This document shows, piece by piece, positions 9,455 through 17,939 of a DNA stretch of 64,000 nt. The stretch is from CAZEQK01 sp964514395. Lineage in GTDB: Bacteria; Bacillota; Bacilli; Tepidibacillales; Tepidibacillaceae. The notes below the pieces were generated by a model. The model did not search any database. It was not told the DNA's origin and saw only the letters and a list, made by a program, of their open reading frames with translations. The stretch spans positions 75,925 to 139,924 of the forward strand of contig CAZEQK010000003.1 of assembly GCA_964514395.1 (NCBI GenBank), written 5' to 3'. The first letter of the stretch is position 1. Each line of letters starts with the position of its first letter. The position numbers and the translations under genes were made by a program.

Positions 9455-9589
9455 ATGAAACCAACTTTTCAACCAAACGTACGTAAAAGAAAAAAGGTAC
9501 ATGGATTTCGTCAAAGAATGAGTACTAAGAATGGCCGCAATGTTTTAAGCGCCCGCCGTAGAAAAGGAAGAAAAGTAATTTCTGCATAG
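9455..9589 (+). CDS. rpmH: 50S ribosomal protein L34
   Basis: 44-residue, strongly basic ribosomal protein of the large subunit: MKPTFQPNVRKRKKVHGF at the N-terminus and RRRKGRKVISA at the C-terminus, the complete family length. ATG at 9455 follows GAGGGGG. First gene to the right of oriC, with its own promoter and followed by a terminator that separates it from rnpA. Confidence 0.98.
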   Translation: MKPTFQPNVRKRKKVHGFRQRMSTKNGRNVLSARRRKGRKVISA

Positions 9590-9620
9590 GCCACCTTTTA
9601 AGTGGTCTTTTTTCTTTTTT
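9589..9620 (+). terminator. Terminator after rpmH
   Basis: Six-pair stem GGCCAC/GTGGTC (one G-U pair) with a 7-nt loop, followed by a long T-rich tract. It overlaps the last base of the rpmH stop codon. Confidence 0.8.
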
Positions 9621-9796
9621 TTAAAATATTGATAATTGGTAATATCCATTAATTATTTAGGTAAAAATTATAATATTTTAAAACATATTTTTAGTTTATA
9701 ATAAGTGATGTGGTAAAATAGGTTTAATCATTGAATAATAAACCTATACTTCACATAGAACTTTTAAAAATTTTTTTCTGTGTGGAGGTTTTATTT

Positions 9797-10147
9797 TTGC
9801 AAAGTAAGTATCGATTAAAGAAAAGAAAAGACTTTAGAAAAGTTTATAATAGAGGGAAATCTATAGCTAATCGCGAATTAGTCTTATTTATTCTTAAAAA
9901 TCCGCAAATAGAGGATTTTCGTTTAGGGATTTCTGTAAGTAAAAAAGTAGGGAATGCTGTAATTAGGAATCGGGTGAAGCGATTAATTAAAGAGGCTTTT
10001 CGCAAAGTTACAGCACAAAATAGCGTGCAAAAGAATATAGACTTGATTATTATTGCGCGGAAATCTACTGCTGATATGGACTATGTTCGTTTTACAAGAA
10101 GCCTTACTGATTTATTATTAAAAGCAAAGCTATTTGATAAAGATTAA
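9797..10147 (+). CDS. rnpA: Ribonuclease P protein component
   Basis: Protein subunit of RNase P, which matures tRNA 5' ends with the catalytic RNA. The start is TTG at 9797, eight bases after GGAGG; it gives 116 residues, the same as B. subtilis, while the upstream in-frame start at 9731 adds an unconserved hydrophobic tail. The signature RNRVKRLIKEAFR and the preceding RLGISVSKKVGNAV are intact. It is followed by yidD and yidC as usual. Confidence 0.95.
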   Translation: MQSKYRLKKRKDFRKVYNRGKSIANRELVLFILKNPQIEDFRLGISVSKKVGNAVIRNRVKRLIKEAFRKVTAQNSVQKNIDLIIIARKSTADMDYVRFTRSLTDLLLKAKLFDKD

Positions 10148-10211
10148 AATATTAAGGTAATTTTAAGAATAAATTACTGTATACATATTCTTAAAATAGA
10201 GGTGTTGAGTC

Positions 10212-10436
10212 ATTATAAAAAAATTATTCCTTTCCTTAATTCGTTTTTATCGCAAATATATATCACCGATAAAGCCACCCACATGTCGTTTTTATCCTAC
10301 TTGTTCAGCCTATGCTTTAGAGGCAATACATGAGCATGGAGTGGTAAAAGGTGGATGGATGTCTACAAAGAGAATTGCAAAGTGTCATCCGTTCCATCCT
10401 GGCGGGTATGATCCGGTACCAAAAAAGAAACCTTAA
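10212..10436 (+). CDS. yidD: Membrane protein insertion efficiency factor YidD
   Basis: Short membrane-associated protein that assists YidC-dependent insertion. The family core is clear: RFYRKYISPIKPPTCRFYPT, then CSAYALEAI and KCHPFHPGGYDPVP. The frame is open only back to a TGA at 10206-10208 and offers no ATG, GTG or TTG. The best start is ATT at 10212, seven bases after AGAGGTG, giving MIKKLFLSLI and 74 residues. A TTG at 10205 would enter this frame only if the A7 run at 10217-10223 lost one base. Either an unusual ATT start or a homopolymer error must be assumed. Confidence 0.85.
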   Translation: MIKKLFLSLIRFYRKYISPIKPPTCRFYPTCSAYALEAIHEHGVVKGGWMSTKRIAKCHPFHPGGYDPVPKKKP

Positions 10437-10458
10437 TAATTTAGAGGAGGAGTTGTTT

Positions 10459-11187
10459 TTGAAAAAACGCTCGATATTTTTTTTGATTGTAATAGCTTTG
10501 ATGTTTATTAGTACTGGTTGCTCTGCTAGTCCTAATACGCCGATAGATCCTAATAACGGGATTTGGGATAAATATTTTGTTTCCCCTTTAGCGCAGGCAT
10601 TAGATTTCTTTGCTAAAATATTGTTCAATAATTATGGACTTTCCATTATACTAGTTACTATATTAATTCGTTTTCTAGTTTTACCATTAATGATGACTCA
10701 GATTAAAAGCTCAAAAGCAATGCAACAACTACAACCTGAAATTAAAAAAATAAGAGAGAAATTTAAGGATAACTCACAAAAAGTGCAAGAGGAAACAATG
10801 AAGCTTTTTCAACAGCACAATGTTAATCCTTTGTCTGGTTGTTTACCGCTCATTGTTCAAATGCCAATTTTAATCGCGTTTTATCATGCAATCATGAGAA
10901 ATGCGAATATAGCCCATTCATCCTTTTTGTGGTTACAACTTGGTCAACCAGATCCGCTCTATATTTTACCTGTTTTAGCTGCTATTACGACATATATTCA
11001 AACAAAGACTATGGGATCAACAAGTGTTAGTAGCCAAGCGGCACAACAACAGAAAATCATGACATACTTTATGCCAGCTATGATTTTGTTCTTTAGTTTA
11101 CAATTTGCTTCAGCGTTAGCTTTATATTGGGTAATAGGAAATATCTTTACTATTGTTCAAACGAAATTTGTAAAAGGAATAAAATAG
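10459..11187 (+). CDS. yidC: Membrane protein insertase YidC1 (SpoIIIJ type)
   Basis: Oxa1/YidC insertase that puts proteins into the membrane; the Bacillus copy beside jag (SpoIIIJ) is needed for sporulation. The start is TTG at 10459 after GAGGAGG, giving 242 residues. A lipoprotein signal KKRSIFFLIVIALMFISTGC has its lipobox cysteine near residue 20. Five membrane segments follow, including the first at PLAQALDFFAKILFNNYGLS, and the family motif GCLPLIVQMPILIAFYHAI. It is followed 20 bp later by khpB/jag. Confidence 0.95.
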   Translation: MKKRSIFFLIVIALMFISTGCSASPNTPIDPNNGIWDKYFVSPLAQALDFFAKILFNNYGLSIILVTILIRFLVLPLMMTQIKSSKAMQQLQPEIKKIREKFKDNSQKVQEETMKLFQQHNVNPLSGCLPLIVQMPILIAFYHAIMRNANIAHSSFLWLQLGQPDPLYILPVLAAITTYIQTKTMGSTSVSSQAAQQQKIMTYFMPAMILFFSLQFASALALYWVIGNIFTIVQTKFVKGIK

Positions 11188-11207
11188 TAATTGGGGGGGC
11201 ATTAAAT

Positions 11208-11837
11208 ATGAAAAAGATAATAGCTACAGGCAAAACTGTAGAAGAAGCTGTTAGTTCAGCCCTCAGAGAATTGAATGCAACAGAAGATAAGGTAAAAGTG
11301 AATATTCTTGAAAAACCAACGAAAAGATTATTTGGTTTAATGGGTTCAAAAGAGGCTGTTGTTGAGGTAGAGTTACTTCAAAGCACAGGACATATAGATG
11401 TAGCAAAGACTTTTTTAACAGATATCTTTCAAACCATGAATGTTCCTGTGGAAATAGAACAAATGGATCAAGACAACTATAATATCTTGTTAAATCTAGT
11501 TGGGGCTGATTTAGGAATACTAATTGGCAGAAGAGGTCAAACATTAGATGCTCTTCAGTATTTAGTAAATATAGTTGTCAACAAAAATAATAAAGATGAA
11601 AAAATGCGAATTATTTTAGATGCTGAAAATTATCGTAAAAGAAGAAAAGCAACACTTGAAGATCTAGCCGATAAGTTAGCAAATAAGGTGTTGAGGACGG
11701 GTAAGGATGTTGTATTAGAGCCTATGACTCCACTCGAAAGAAAAATCATTCATACACAATTACAGAATCATGGTCGAGTGCAAACATACAGTCTTGGTGA
11801 AGAGCCGAATCGAAAAGTAGTCATTACAAAAAAATAG
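11208..11837 (+). CDS. khpB: RNA-binding protein KhpB / Jag (SpoIIIJ-associated)
   Basis: 209-residue KH-R3H RNA-binding protein that pairs with KhpA and influences cell elongation and envelope regulation in Gram-positives. The Jag-N domain is MKKIIATGKTVEEAVSSAL to about residue 50, a KH domain carries GADLGILIGRRGQTLDAL (GxxG loop GRRG), and the R3H region is near the C-terminus (NHGRVQTYSLGEEPNRKVVI). ATG 11208 follows a GGGGGGG stretch; longer upstream extensions overlap yidC. A terminator follows. Confidence 0.95.
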   Translation: MKKIIATGKTVEEAVSSALRELNATEDKVKVNILEKPTKRLFGLMGSKEAVVEVELLQSTGHIDVAKTFLTDIFQTMNVPVEIEQMDQDNYNILLNLVGADLGILIGRRGQTLDALQYLVNIVVNKNNKDEKMRIILDAENYRKRRKATLEDLADKLANKVLRTGKDVVLEPMTPLERKIIHTQLQNHGRVQTYSLGEEPNRKVVITKK

Positions 11838-11851
11838 ATAAACATTAAATT

Positions 11852-11877
11852 CCCTGTATGATACAGGGTTTTTTTTT
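11852..11877 (+). terminator. Terminator after khpB
   Basis: Perfect stem CCCTGTAT/ATACAGGG with a two-base loop, followed by nine T residues. Confidence 0.9.
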
Positions 11878-12026
11878 GATATTAATTTTAGCCTTTATTA
11901 AAATAAGAAATTGGGAAAGATATTAAAGTATTATTTTTTTGTCAAATGCGGATTTTTTTTGTTTTTTTAGCTTGAAAATGGTATTCTATTTTATTAGTAA
12001 AATTAATTATTTTTGGAGTGAATGTT

Positions 12027-13400
12027 ATGGATTACGATACAATCGCAGCCATTTCCACACCTATTGGTGAAGGTGGTATTGCTATCATTAGAGTTAGTGG
12101 AGATGAGGCAATAGAAAAAGTAGATCAATTGTTTAAAGGAAAAAAACATCTAACGGAAGTAGATAGTCATACGATAAATTATGGTCGTTTGGTTGACTCC
12201 AACGACGAAATAATAGATGAAGTGATGGTTTCGGTGATGAAGGCACCTAAAACTTTTACTACGGAAGATATTGTTGAGATAAATTGTCATGGTGGGTTGG
12301 TTTCAACAAATAGAGCATTACAGCTTGTTCTAGAAAGTGGTATCCGTATAGCTGAGCCTGGTGAATTTACAAAAAGAGCCTTTTTAAATGGTAGAATAGA
12401 TCTTTCGCAAGCTGAGGCTATTATCGATCTTATTCGTTCTAAGACCGATAGAGCCATGAAAATTGCTATGAAGCAAGTAGAAGGAAAACTATCTAAAGCT
12501 ATTAAAGAGATCAGACAGGATTTACTTGAGGTATTAGCTCATATTGAGGTTTCTATTGACTATCCAGAACATGATGTAGAATCTGTGACACATGATTTTT
12601 TATTAAGTAAATCATTAGATGTTAAAAATAAAATCAATAAACTAATTCATCAAGCAGAGCAAGGGAAAATATTAAGAGATGGGATTTCTACTGTAATTAT
12701 TGGAAAACCTAATGTAGGGAAATCTTCATTATTAAATATTTTGTTAGACGAGAATAAGGCTATTGTAACAGAAATACCTGGCACAACAAGAGACATTATT
12801 GAAGAATATATTAATATCAATGGTATCCCTCTAAAAATAATCGATACAGCTGGTATTCGTGAAACAGACGATATAGTGGAGAGGATGGGAGTAGAAAAAT
12901 CTAAAAGGGCTTTAGAAGAGGCTGATTTAGTATTATTTGTGTTTAATCATAACGAACCTTTAACTGAAGATGAATTAAAGCTGTTAGAAGTAGTAAAGAA
13001 CTATAAATCAATCGTAATTATTAATAAGACAGATCTACCTAATAAATTAGAGATAGAAATAATAAAGAAAATATTACAACAGTCTACTATAATATATACA
13101 TCTATAAAAGAAAACAAAGGAATTGAAGATTTAGAGAATGAAATCAGCCAATTATTTTTAAAAGGGCAAATGAATGCTGATGATCTTACCTATGTCTCAA
13201 ATAGTAGACATATTTCTTTGTTAAAAAAGAGTAATAAAAGTATAGAAGATGCAAAGGATGCTATTGAACAATGGCTACCAATTGATATGATAGCTATAGA
13301 TTTAAAAAACACTTGGGCTTATCTTGGTGAGATTATTGGTGATTCTATTGGCGAGGATTTAACAAATCAAATTTTTTCTCAATTTTGTGTTGGAAAGTAG
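12027..13400 (+). CDS. mnmE: tRNA modification GTPase MnmE (TrmE)
   Basis: GTPase that with MnmG adds the carboxymethylaminomethyl group to wobble uridine 34 of certain tRNAs. 457 residues from ATG 12027 (GGAG eight bases upstream); an in-frame GTG three codons earlier sits inside that spacing. N-terminal tetrahydrofolate-binding domain begins DTIAAISTPIGEGGIAIIR; the G domain shows GKPNVGKSSLLN, GTTRDI, DTAGIRET and NKTD; the protein ends in FCVGK, with the catalytic cysteine. mnmG follows 15 bp later. Confidence 0.98.
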   Translation: MDYDTIAAISTPIGEGGIAIIRVSGDEAIEKVDQLFKGKKHLTEVDSHTINYGRLVDSNDEIIDEVMVSVMKAPKTFTTEDIVEINCHGGLVSTNRALQLVLESGIRIAEPGEFTKRAFLNGRIDLSQAEAIIDLIRSKTDRAMKIAMKQVEGKLSKAIKEIRQDLLEVLAHIEVSIDYPEHDVESVTHDFLLSKSLDVKNKINKLIHQAEQGKILRDGISTVIIGKPNVGKSSLLNILLDENKAIVTEIPGTTRDIIEEYININGIPLKIIDTAGIRETDDIVERMGVEKSKRALEEADLVLFVFNHNEPLTEDELKLLEVVKNYKSIVIINKTDLPNKLEIEIIKKILQQSTIIYTSIKENKGIEDLENEISQLFLKGQMNADDLTYVSNSRHISLLKKSNKSIEDAKDAIEQWLPIDMIAIDLKNTWAYLGEIIGDSIGEDLTNQIFSQFCVGK

Positions 13401-13415
13401 TTTGGAGGGGACTTT

Positions 13416-15308
13416 ATGGGATATAAAGCTGGAGAATTCGGATGTATTGTCGTAGGGGCTGGACATGCTGGTGCAGAAGCAGCATTAGCTTCAGCAAGGA
13501 TGGGTGTAAAAACCTTATTATTAACTATTAGTCTCGATACTATTGCATTTATGCCTTGTAATCCTTCAATAGGAGGACCTGCTAAAGGACATGTTGTTCG
13601 TGAAATTGATGCATTAGGCGGGGAAATGGGCAGAAATATCGATAAAACCTATTTGCAAATGAGGATGTTAAATACAGGTAAAGGACCTGCTGTTCATGCT
13701 TTACGTGCGCAAGCCGATAAATTTGCTTACCAAAATCAAATGAAAGAAACACTTGAAATCCAAAAGGATTTAACCATTAAACAAGCAATGGTAGAAGAGT
13801 TAATCGTTGAAGATAGTGAAATAAAAGGGATAATCACTAAATCTGGCGCATCGTATTTTAGTAAAACGGTCGTATTAACCACCGGAACTTATCTTAGAGG
13901 GAAAATAATTATTGGTGATCTGATCTATGAAAGTGGTCCTAATAATCAACAGCCCTCTGTTAAATTATCTGAGAATCTTAAAGATTTAGGGTTTAATTTA
14001 GTTCGTTTTAAAACAGGCACACCGCCTAGAATCCATAAAGATACCATTGATTTTACAAAGATGGAGATTCAACCTGGTGATGAAGAACATAGATCATTCT
14101 CGTTTGATACTAAAGTGTATCGTTTAGATCAGATTCCTTGTTGGTTGACCTATACAAATTTCATGACACACTCCATTATCAATAACAATTTACATAGGGC
14201 ACCAATGTTTTCTGGTGTGATTGAGGGAACAGGACCAAGGTATTGCCCTTCGATTGAAGATAAAATCGTACGTTTTAACGATAAACCAAGACATCAAATA
14301 TTTTTAGAGCCTGAAGGGGAGTTTACAAAAGAAATGTATGTCCAAGGGTTATCCACTAGCATGCCAGAGGATGTACAAATTGATATGCTTAGAACGATTT
14401 CAGGTTTAGAAAAAGCTGAAGTAATGAGACCAGGCTATGCCATCGAATATGATGTAATCGTACCAACTCAGTTATGGCCTACTCTAGAGACAAAAAGAAT
14501 TAAAAACCTATTTACGGCTGGACAATTAAACGGGACCTCTGGCTATGAAGAAGCAGCAGGTCAAGGGATCATGGCAGGTATAAATGCAGCCTGTAAGGTT
14601 TTAAATAAAGACCCTATTATTCTAGACAGGTCCCAAGCCTATATCGGAGTACTTATTGATGATTTAGTAACGAAAGGAACAAATGAACCATATAGGCTAC
14701 TAACATCTAGGGCAGAGTATAGATTATTATTACGTCACGACAACGCTGATTTCAGACTAAGAGAAATTGGTTACAATTTAGGAATAGTTGATGATTCTCG
14801 GTATAAGAGATTTTTAGAAAAAAAGGAAAAAACCGAGCTTGAAATAAACAGGCTAAGAAACACAAAAGTAAAACCTACTGAATCAATACAGACGCTGCTT
14901 AGAGAAGCAGGTACTGCTGAATTAAATAACGCAGTCAATTTAGACGTGTTATTGAGGAGGCCAGAGATTGATTATCATCATATAGAAACAATCTCACCAT
15001 CTCCTTATGAGTTAAATGCTGATGTAAAAGAACAGGTAGTCATACAAATAAAGTATTCTGGTTATATCGAAAAACAATTGGCACAAGTAGAAAAAATGAA
15101 GAAGGTTGAGTTAAAGAAAATCCCAGAGTGGATTGATTATAATAAAATCAACGGTATCGCTATTGAAGCGAAGGAGAAATTAAATAAAATAAAACCAATC
15201 AATATAGGACAGGCTTCAAGAATTTCTGGAGTAACCCCATCGGACATTTCGATTTTATTGATTTATATTGAACAGCAAGGCAAAAAGAAAATGGAGATTA
15301 AAAAATGA
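13416..15308 (+). CDS. mnmG: tRNA uridine-5-carboxymethylaminomethyl synthesis enzyme MnmG (GidA)
   Basis: FAD/NADH enzyme partner of MnmE in tRNA wobble-uridine modification. 630 residues, family length. Dinucleotide-binding motif GAGHAGAEAALASARMG lies at the N-terminus, the signature NPSIGGPAKGHVVREIDALG follows, and the second motif GTSGYEEAAGQGIMAGINA is in the middle. ATG 13416 follows GGAGGGG. The stop overlaps the rsmG start (ATGATGG), implying translational coupling. Confidence 0.98.
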   Translation: MGYKAGEFGCIVVGAGHAGAEAALASARMGVKTLLLTISLDTIAFMPCNPSIGGPAKGHVVREIDALGGEMGRNIDKTYLQMRMLNTGKGPAVHALRAQADKFAYQNQMKETLEIQKDLTIKQAMVEELIVEDSEIKGIITKSGASYFSKTVVLTTGTYLRGKIIIGDLIYESGPNNQQPSVKLSENLKDLGFNLVRFKTGTPPRIHKDTIDFTKMEIQPGDEEHRSFSFDTKVYRLDQIPCWLTYTNFMTHSIINNNLHRAPMFSGVIEGTGPRYCPSIEDKIVRFNDKPRHQIFLEPEGEFTKEMYVQGLSTSMPEDVQIDMLRTISGLEKAEVMRPGYAIEYDVIVPTQLWPTLETKRIKNLFTAGQLNGTSGYEEAAGQGIMAGINAACKVLNKDPIILDRSQAYIGVLIDDLVTKGTNEPYRLLTSRAEYRLLLRHDNADFRLREIGYNLGIVDDSRYKRFLEKKEKTELEINRLRNTKVKPTESIQTLLREAGTAELNNAVNLDVLLRRPEIDYHHIETISPSPYELNADVKEQVVIQIKYSGYIEKQLAQVEKMKKVELKKIPEWIDYNKINGIAIEAKEKLNKIKPINIGQASRISGVTPSDISILLIYIEQQGKKKMEIKK

Positions 15309-16015
15309 TGGATGAATTGAAAGATATGTTTTATAAAAAGGGTATTGATTGTAGTGAAAAAAAACTCGCACAATTCAGCCAGTTTTATCAAATATTAATC
15401 GAGTGGAATAAAAGAATGAATCTTACTGCTATATCTGAGCATGACGAAGTGATGATTAAACATTTCTATGATTCTATCACCCCAGCTTTCTTTTTTGATT
15501 TTTCCAATCAAAAAATTATTGATATAGGAGTTGGTGCTGGTTTCCCGAGCATTCCTTTGAAGATTTGTTTTCCAGAATTACAAATGACTCTCTTAGATTC
15601 TTTAAATAAAAGAATTACTTTTTTAAAAAACTTAGTAGAACAATTAGGTCTTATGGATATTCAATATATTCATGGGAGAGCAGAAGAGATAGCAAAAAAG
15701 AAACAGTATAGAGAGGCTTATGACGTTGTTGTTACAAGAGCAGTTGCCAAGTTAAATATACTTAGCGAGCTTTCTTTGCCTTTTGTAAAAAAAGACGGAT
15801 ATATGATCGCCTTAAAAGGCTCAAACGCGGTGGAAGAAGTGGCAGAAGGAAAAAAAGCGATTAAAATTCTTGGTGGCAGAGTCAAGAATGTTCACACCTT
15901 ACAATTACCTCTTAATTATGGACAAAGAAATATTATTATTATTGACAAAACAAATAATACGCCTATTAATTATCCCAGAAAACCAGGAACGCCAACCAGA
16001 AATCCTATCACATGA
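15305..16015 (+). CDS. rsmG: 16S rRNA (guanine-527-N7)-methyltransferase RsmG (GidB)
   Basis: SAM-dependent methyltransferase for G527 of 16S rRNA; loss gives low-level streptomycin resistance in many bacteria. 236 residues. SAM motif IIDIGVGAGFPSIPLKI (usually GAGAGFPG), the substrate motif EWNKRMNLTAI and RAVAKLNILSELSLPFVKKDG are conserved. The start is one of two adjacent ATGs (15305 or 15308) overlapping the mnmG stop. Its last codons form one arm of a parS-centred palindrome. Confidence 0.97.
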   Translation: MMDELKDMFYKKGIDCSEKKLAQFSQFYQILIEWNKRMNLTAISEHDEVMIKHFYDSITPAFFFDFSNQKIIDIGVGAGFPSIPLKICFPELQMTLLDSLNKRITFLKNLVEQLGLMDIQYIHGRAEEIAKKKQYREAYDVVVTRAVAKLNILSELSLPFVKKDGYMIALKGSNAVEEVAEGKKAIKILGGRVKNVHTLQLPLNYGQRNIIIIDKTNNTPINYPRKPGTPTRNPIT

Positions 16016-16047
16016 TATTGTTTCACGTGAAACAATATCATGTGATA
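16006..16047. promoter_or_regulatory. parS site inside a 42-bp perfect palindrome
   Basis: The 16-mer TGTTTCACGTGAAACA at 16019-16034 is the canonical ParB/Spo0J parS site. Here the symmetry extends 13 bp beyond it on both sides, so that 16006-16026 and 16027-16047 are exact reverse complements. The left arm includes the rsmG stop codon. The extension may serve as a transcription hairpin, although no T-tract follows. Confidence 0.93.
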
Positions 16048-16159
16048 TTTGACTTAAATATTTTATAAGAAAAATTTATTTGTTTTAAAAAAGCAGGATA
16101 TTTATAATTTAATAGAGAATATAAAAATTTGAATGAATAATTAGGTGGTGCGGTTATAT

Positions 16160-16981
16160 ATGAAAGACCAATTTTCTCGTTTTTTAGGATTAACCGAACG
16201 TGATACGGAAGAAGTAAGGCATATTCCAGTTGATAAAATAGTTCCTAGTCCATATCAACCAAGAACTGTTTTTGATGATGATAAAATAGTTGAGTTGTCA
16301 AAAACAATCAAGACACATGGAGTTATACAACCTATCGTTGTAAGACAAATAGAAGATACATATGAAATTATTGCTGGAGAAAGAAGATGGAGAGCAGTTA
16401 AAAGTCTTGGGATGGATACCATTCCTGCAATAGTGAAGAAGTTCAATGATACTCAGACTGCTTCAATATCTTTAATTGAAAATTTACAACGAGAAGGGTT
16501 AACTGCTATAGAAGAGGCGGTAGCTTATCAAAGACTTATTGAATTGCATGGATTAACACAAGAAAGCTTGGCTCAACGGTTAGGGAAAGGACAATCGACC
16601 ATAGCGAATAAAATAAGGCTACTAAACTTATCCTCAGTCATCCAAAACGCGCTATTAGCTAGAAAAATCACAGAAAGACATGCTAGAGCATTATTATCAT
16701 TAAATGATAGTCATTTACAAGAGAGTGTTCTACATGAAATTATGAGCAAAGAATTAAATGTAAAGCAAACAGAGATAAGAATTAAACAGCTTCTTGGTAA
16801 AAATACAGAGGATAAAAAACAAAAACCAAAAAAAGTTGCTTTTTCAAGGGATATGAGAATAGCGATGAATACGATTAGGCAATCTGTTGATATGATTTTA
16901 AAAACAGGCTTTGATATTGAAACAGATGAAATTGATAACGACGATTATTATGAGTTTGTTATCAAGATACCTAAAAAATAA
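16160..16981 (+). CDS. noc: Nucleoid occlusion protein Noc
   Basis: ParB paralogue that binds Noc sites and, via an N-terminal amphipathic helix, the membrane, blocking division over the nucleoid. 273 residues from ATG 16160 (MKDQFSRFLGLTERD); GTG codons at 16145 and 16148 lie inside the RBS AGGTGG. The CTP-binding ParB domain shows PYQPRTVFDD, THGVIQPIVVR, GERRWRA and ENLQREGL; the HTH is LAQRLGKGQSTIANKIRLL. C-terminus AFSRDMRIAMNTIRQS is typical for Noc and separates it from ParB. Confidence 0.95.
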   Translation: MKDQFSRFLGLTERDTEEVRHIPVDKIVPSPYQPRTVFDDDKIVELSKTIKTHGVIQPIVVRQIEDTYEIIAGERRWRAVKSLGMDTIPAIVKKFNDTQTASISLIENLQREGLTAIEEAVAYQRLIELHGLTQESLAQRLGKGQSTIANKIRLLNLSSVIQNALLARKITERHARALLSLNDSHLQESVLHEIMSKELNVKQTEIRIKQLLGKNTEDKKQKPKKVAFSRDMRIAMNTIRQSVDMILKTGFDIETDEIDNDDYYEFVIKIPKK

Positions 16982-16990
16982 TGGAGAATC

Positions 16991-17025
16991 ATTATAAGCG
17001 GCAAACTTCATTTGCCGCTTATAAT
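16991..17025. repeat. 35-nt perfect hairpin after noc
   Basis: Fifteen-base arms ATTATAAGCGGCAAA/TTTGCCGCTTATAAT around a five-base loop. No T-tract follows, so it is not a standard intrinsic terminator. The first 12 bases also occur at 4314-4325 in the gyrB-remB repeat region, so it may be a member of the same dispersed family. Confidence 0.75.
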
Positions 17026-17095
17026 CTGTTATGTATAAACATAAAAATTCAAAAAAACATTACTTTGTGACTGTTTTTTTTATTCATTAAATAAT

Positions 17096-17120
17096 AAAAT
17101 CTAAAGTAACTTTAGATTTT
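17096..17120. promoter_or_regulatory. 25-bp dyad upstream of parA
   Basis: Twelve-base arms AAAATCTAAAGT/ACTTTAGATTTT with a single central base, about 57 bp before the parA start codon. It could be an operator or a hairpin in the parA leader. It does not match the parS sequence, and I do not recognise the binding protein. Confidence 0.5.
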
Positions 17121-17177
17121 AGTTTTATGTTTATTACAGCGGAGATATACTATTTTGTTCTAAATGAGGTGAAGGGT

Positions 17178-17939
17178 TTGGGGAAAGTAATAGCAGTTGC
17201 CAATCAAAAAGGTGGAGTTGGAAAAACCACAACTTCAGTTAATTTGAGTGCTAGTTTGGCAAAATTAGATAAAAAGGTTTTATTAATCGATATCGATCCA
17301 CAGGGGAATACAACCAGTGGTATAGGAATAAATAAAGCAGATGTACAATTTTGCATTTATGACGTGTTAATCAATGATATTTCATTACAAGATGCTGTAT
17401 TTAGAACGGACTCAGAAGAGCTAGATGTGATACCAGCAACAATCCAGCTTGCTGGAGCAGAAATCGAACTCGTTCCTACTATTTCTCGGGAAGTTCGTCT
17501 AAAGAAAGCACTCCATCATATTAGAGATAAATATGATTATATTATCATCGATTGTCCTCCATCATTAGGCATCTTAACAATAAACTCTTTAACCGCAGCT
17601 GACTCGGTTTTAATTCCAATTCAATGTGAGTACTATGCGCTAGAAGGATTAAGTCAATTATTAAATACCATTCGACTAGTCCAAAAGCATTTAAATACGG
17701 AGCTTGAAATAGAAGGGGTATTATTAACTATGTTTGATGCTCGTACAAACTTAGGAATTCAAGTTGTTGAAGAAGTAAAAAAATATTTTAGAGAGAAAGT
17801 ATATGCTACTATTATTCCTAGAAATGTTAGATTGAGTGAAGCACCTAGCTATGGACAGTCGATAATAGCTTATGATTCAAAATCAAAGGGTGCTGAAGTA
17901 TATCTTGATTTAGCAAAGGAAGTGGTTGGGTATGAGTAA
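17178..17939 (+). CDS. parA: Chromosome segregation ATPase ParA (Soj)
   Basis: Deviant Walker ATPase that acts with ParB-parS in origin segregation and modulates DnaA. From TTG 17178 (RBS GAGGTGA) the product is 253 residues, exactly the Soj length; the upstream in-frame ATG at 17127 adds 17 unconserved residues. The deviant Walker A is NQKGGVGKTTTSVNL, with LLIDIDPQGN and IIIDCPPSLG further on. The stop overlaps the parB start by 8 bp. Confidence 0.97.
   Translation: MGKVIAVANQKGGVGKTTTSVNLSASLAKLDKKVLLIDIDPQGNTTSGIGINKADVQFCIYDVLINDISLQDAVFRTDSEELDVIPATIQLAGAEIELVPTISREVRLKKALHHIRDKYDYIIIDCPPSLGILTINSLTAADSVLIPIQCEYYALEGLSQLLNTIRLVQKHLNTELEIEGVLLTMFDARTNLGIQVVEEVKKYFREKVYATIIPRNVRLSEAPSYGQSIIAYDSKSKGAEVYLDLAKEVVGYE

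Noticed and set aside
16991..17025. Intrinsic terminator of noc
   Set aside because: The stem is strong but no T-tract follows on either strand, and its arm recurs in the gyrB-remB repeat region. Listed as a repeat instead.
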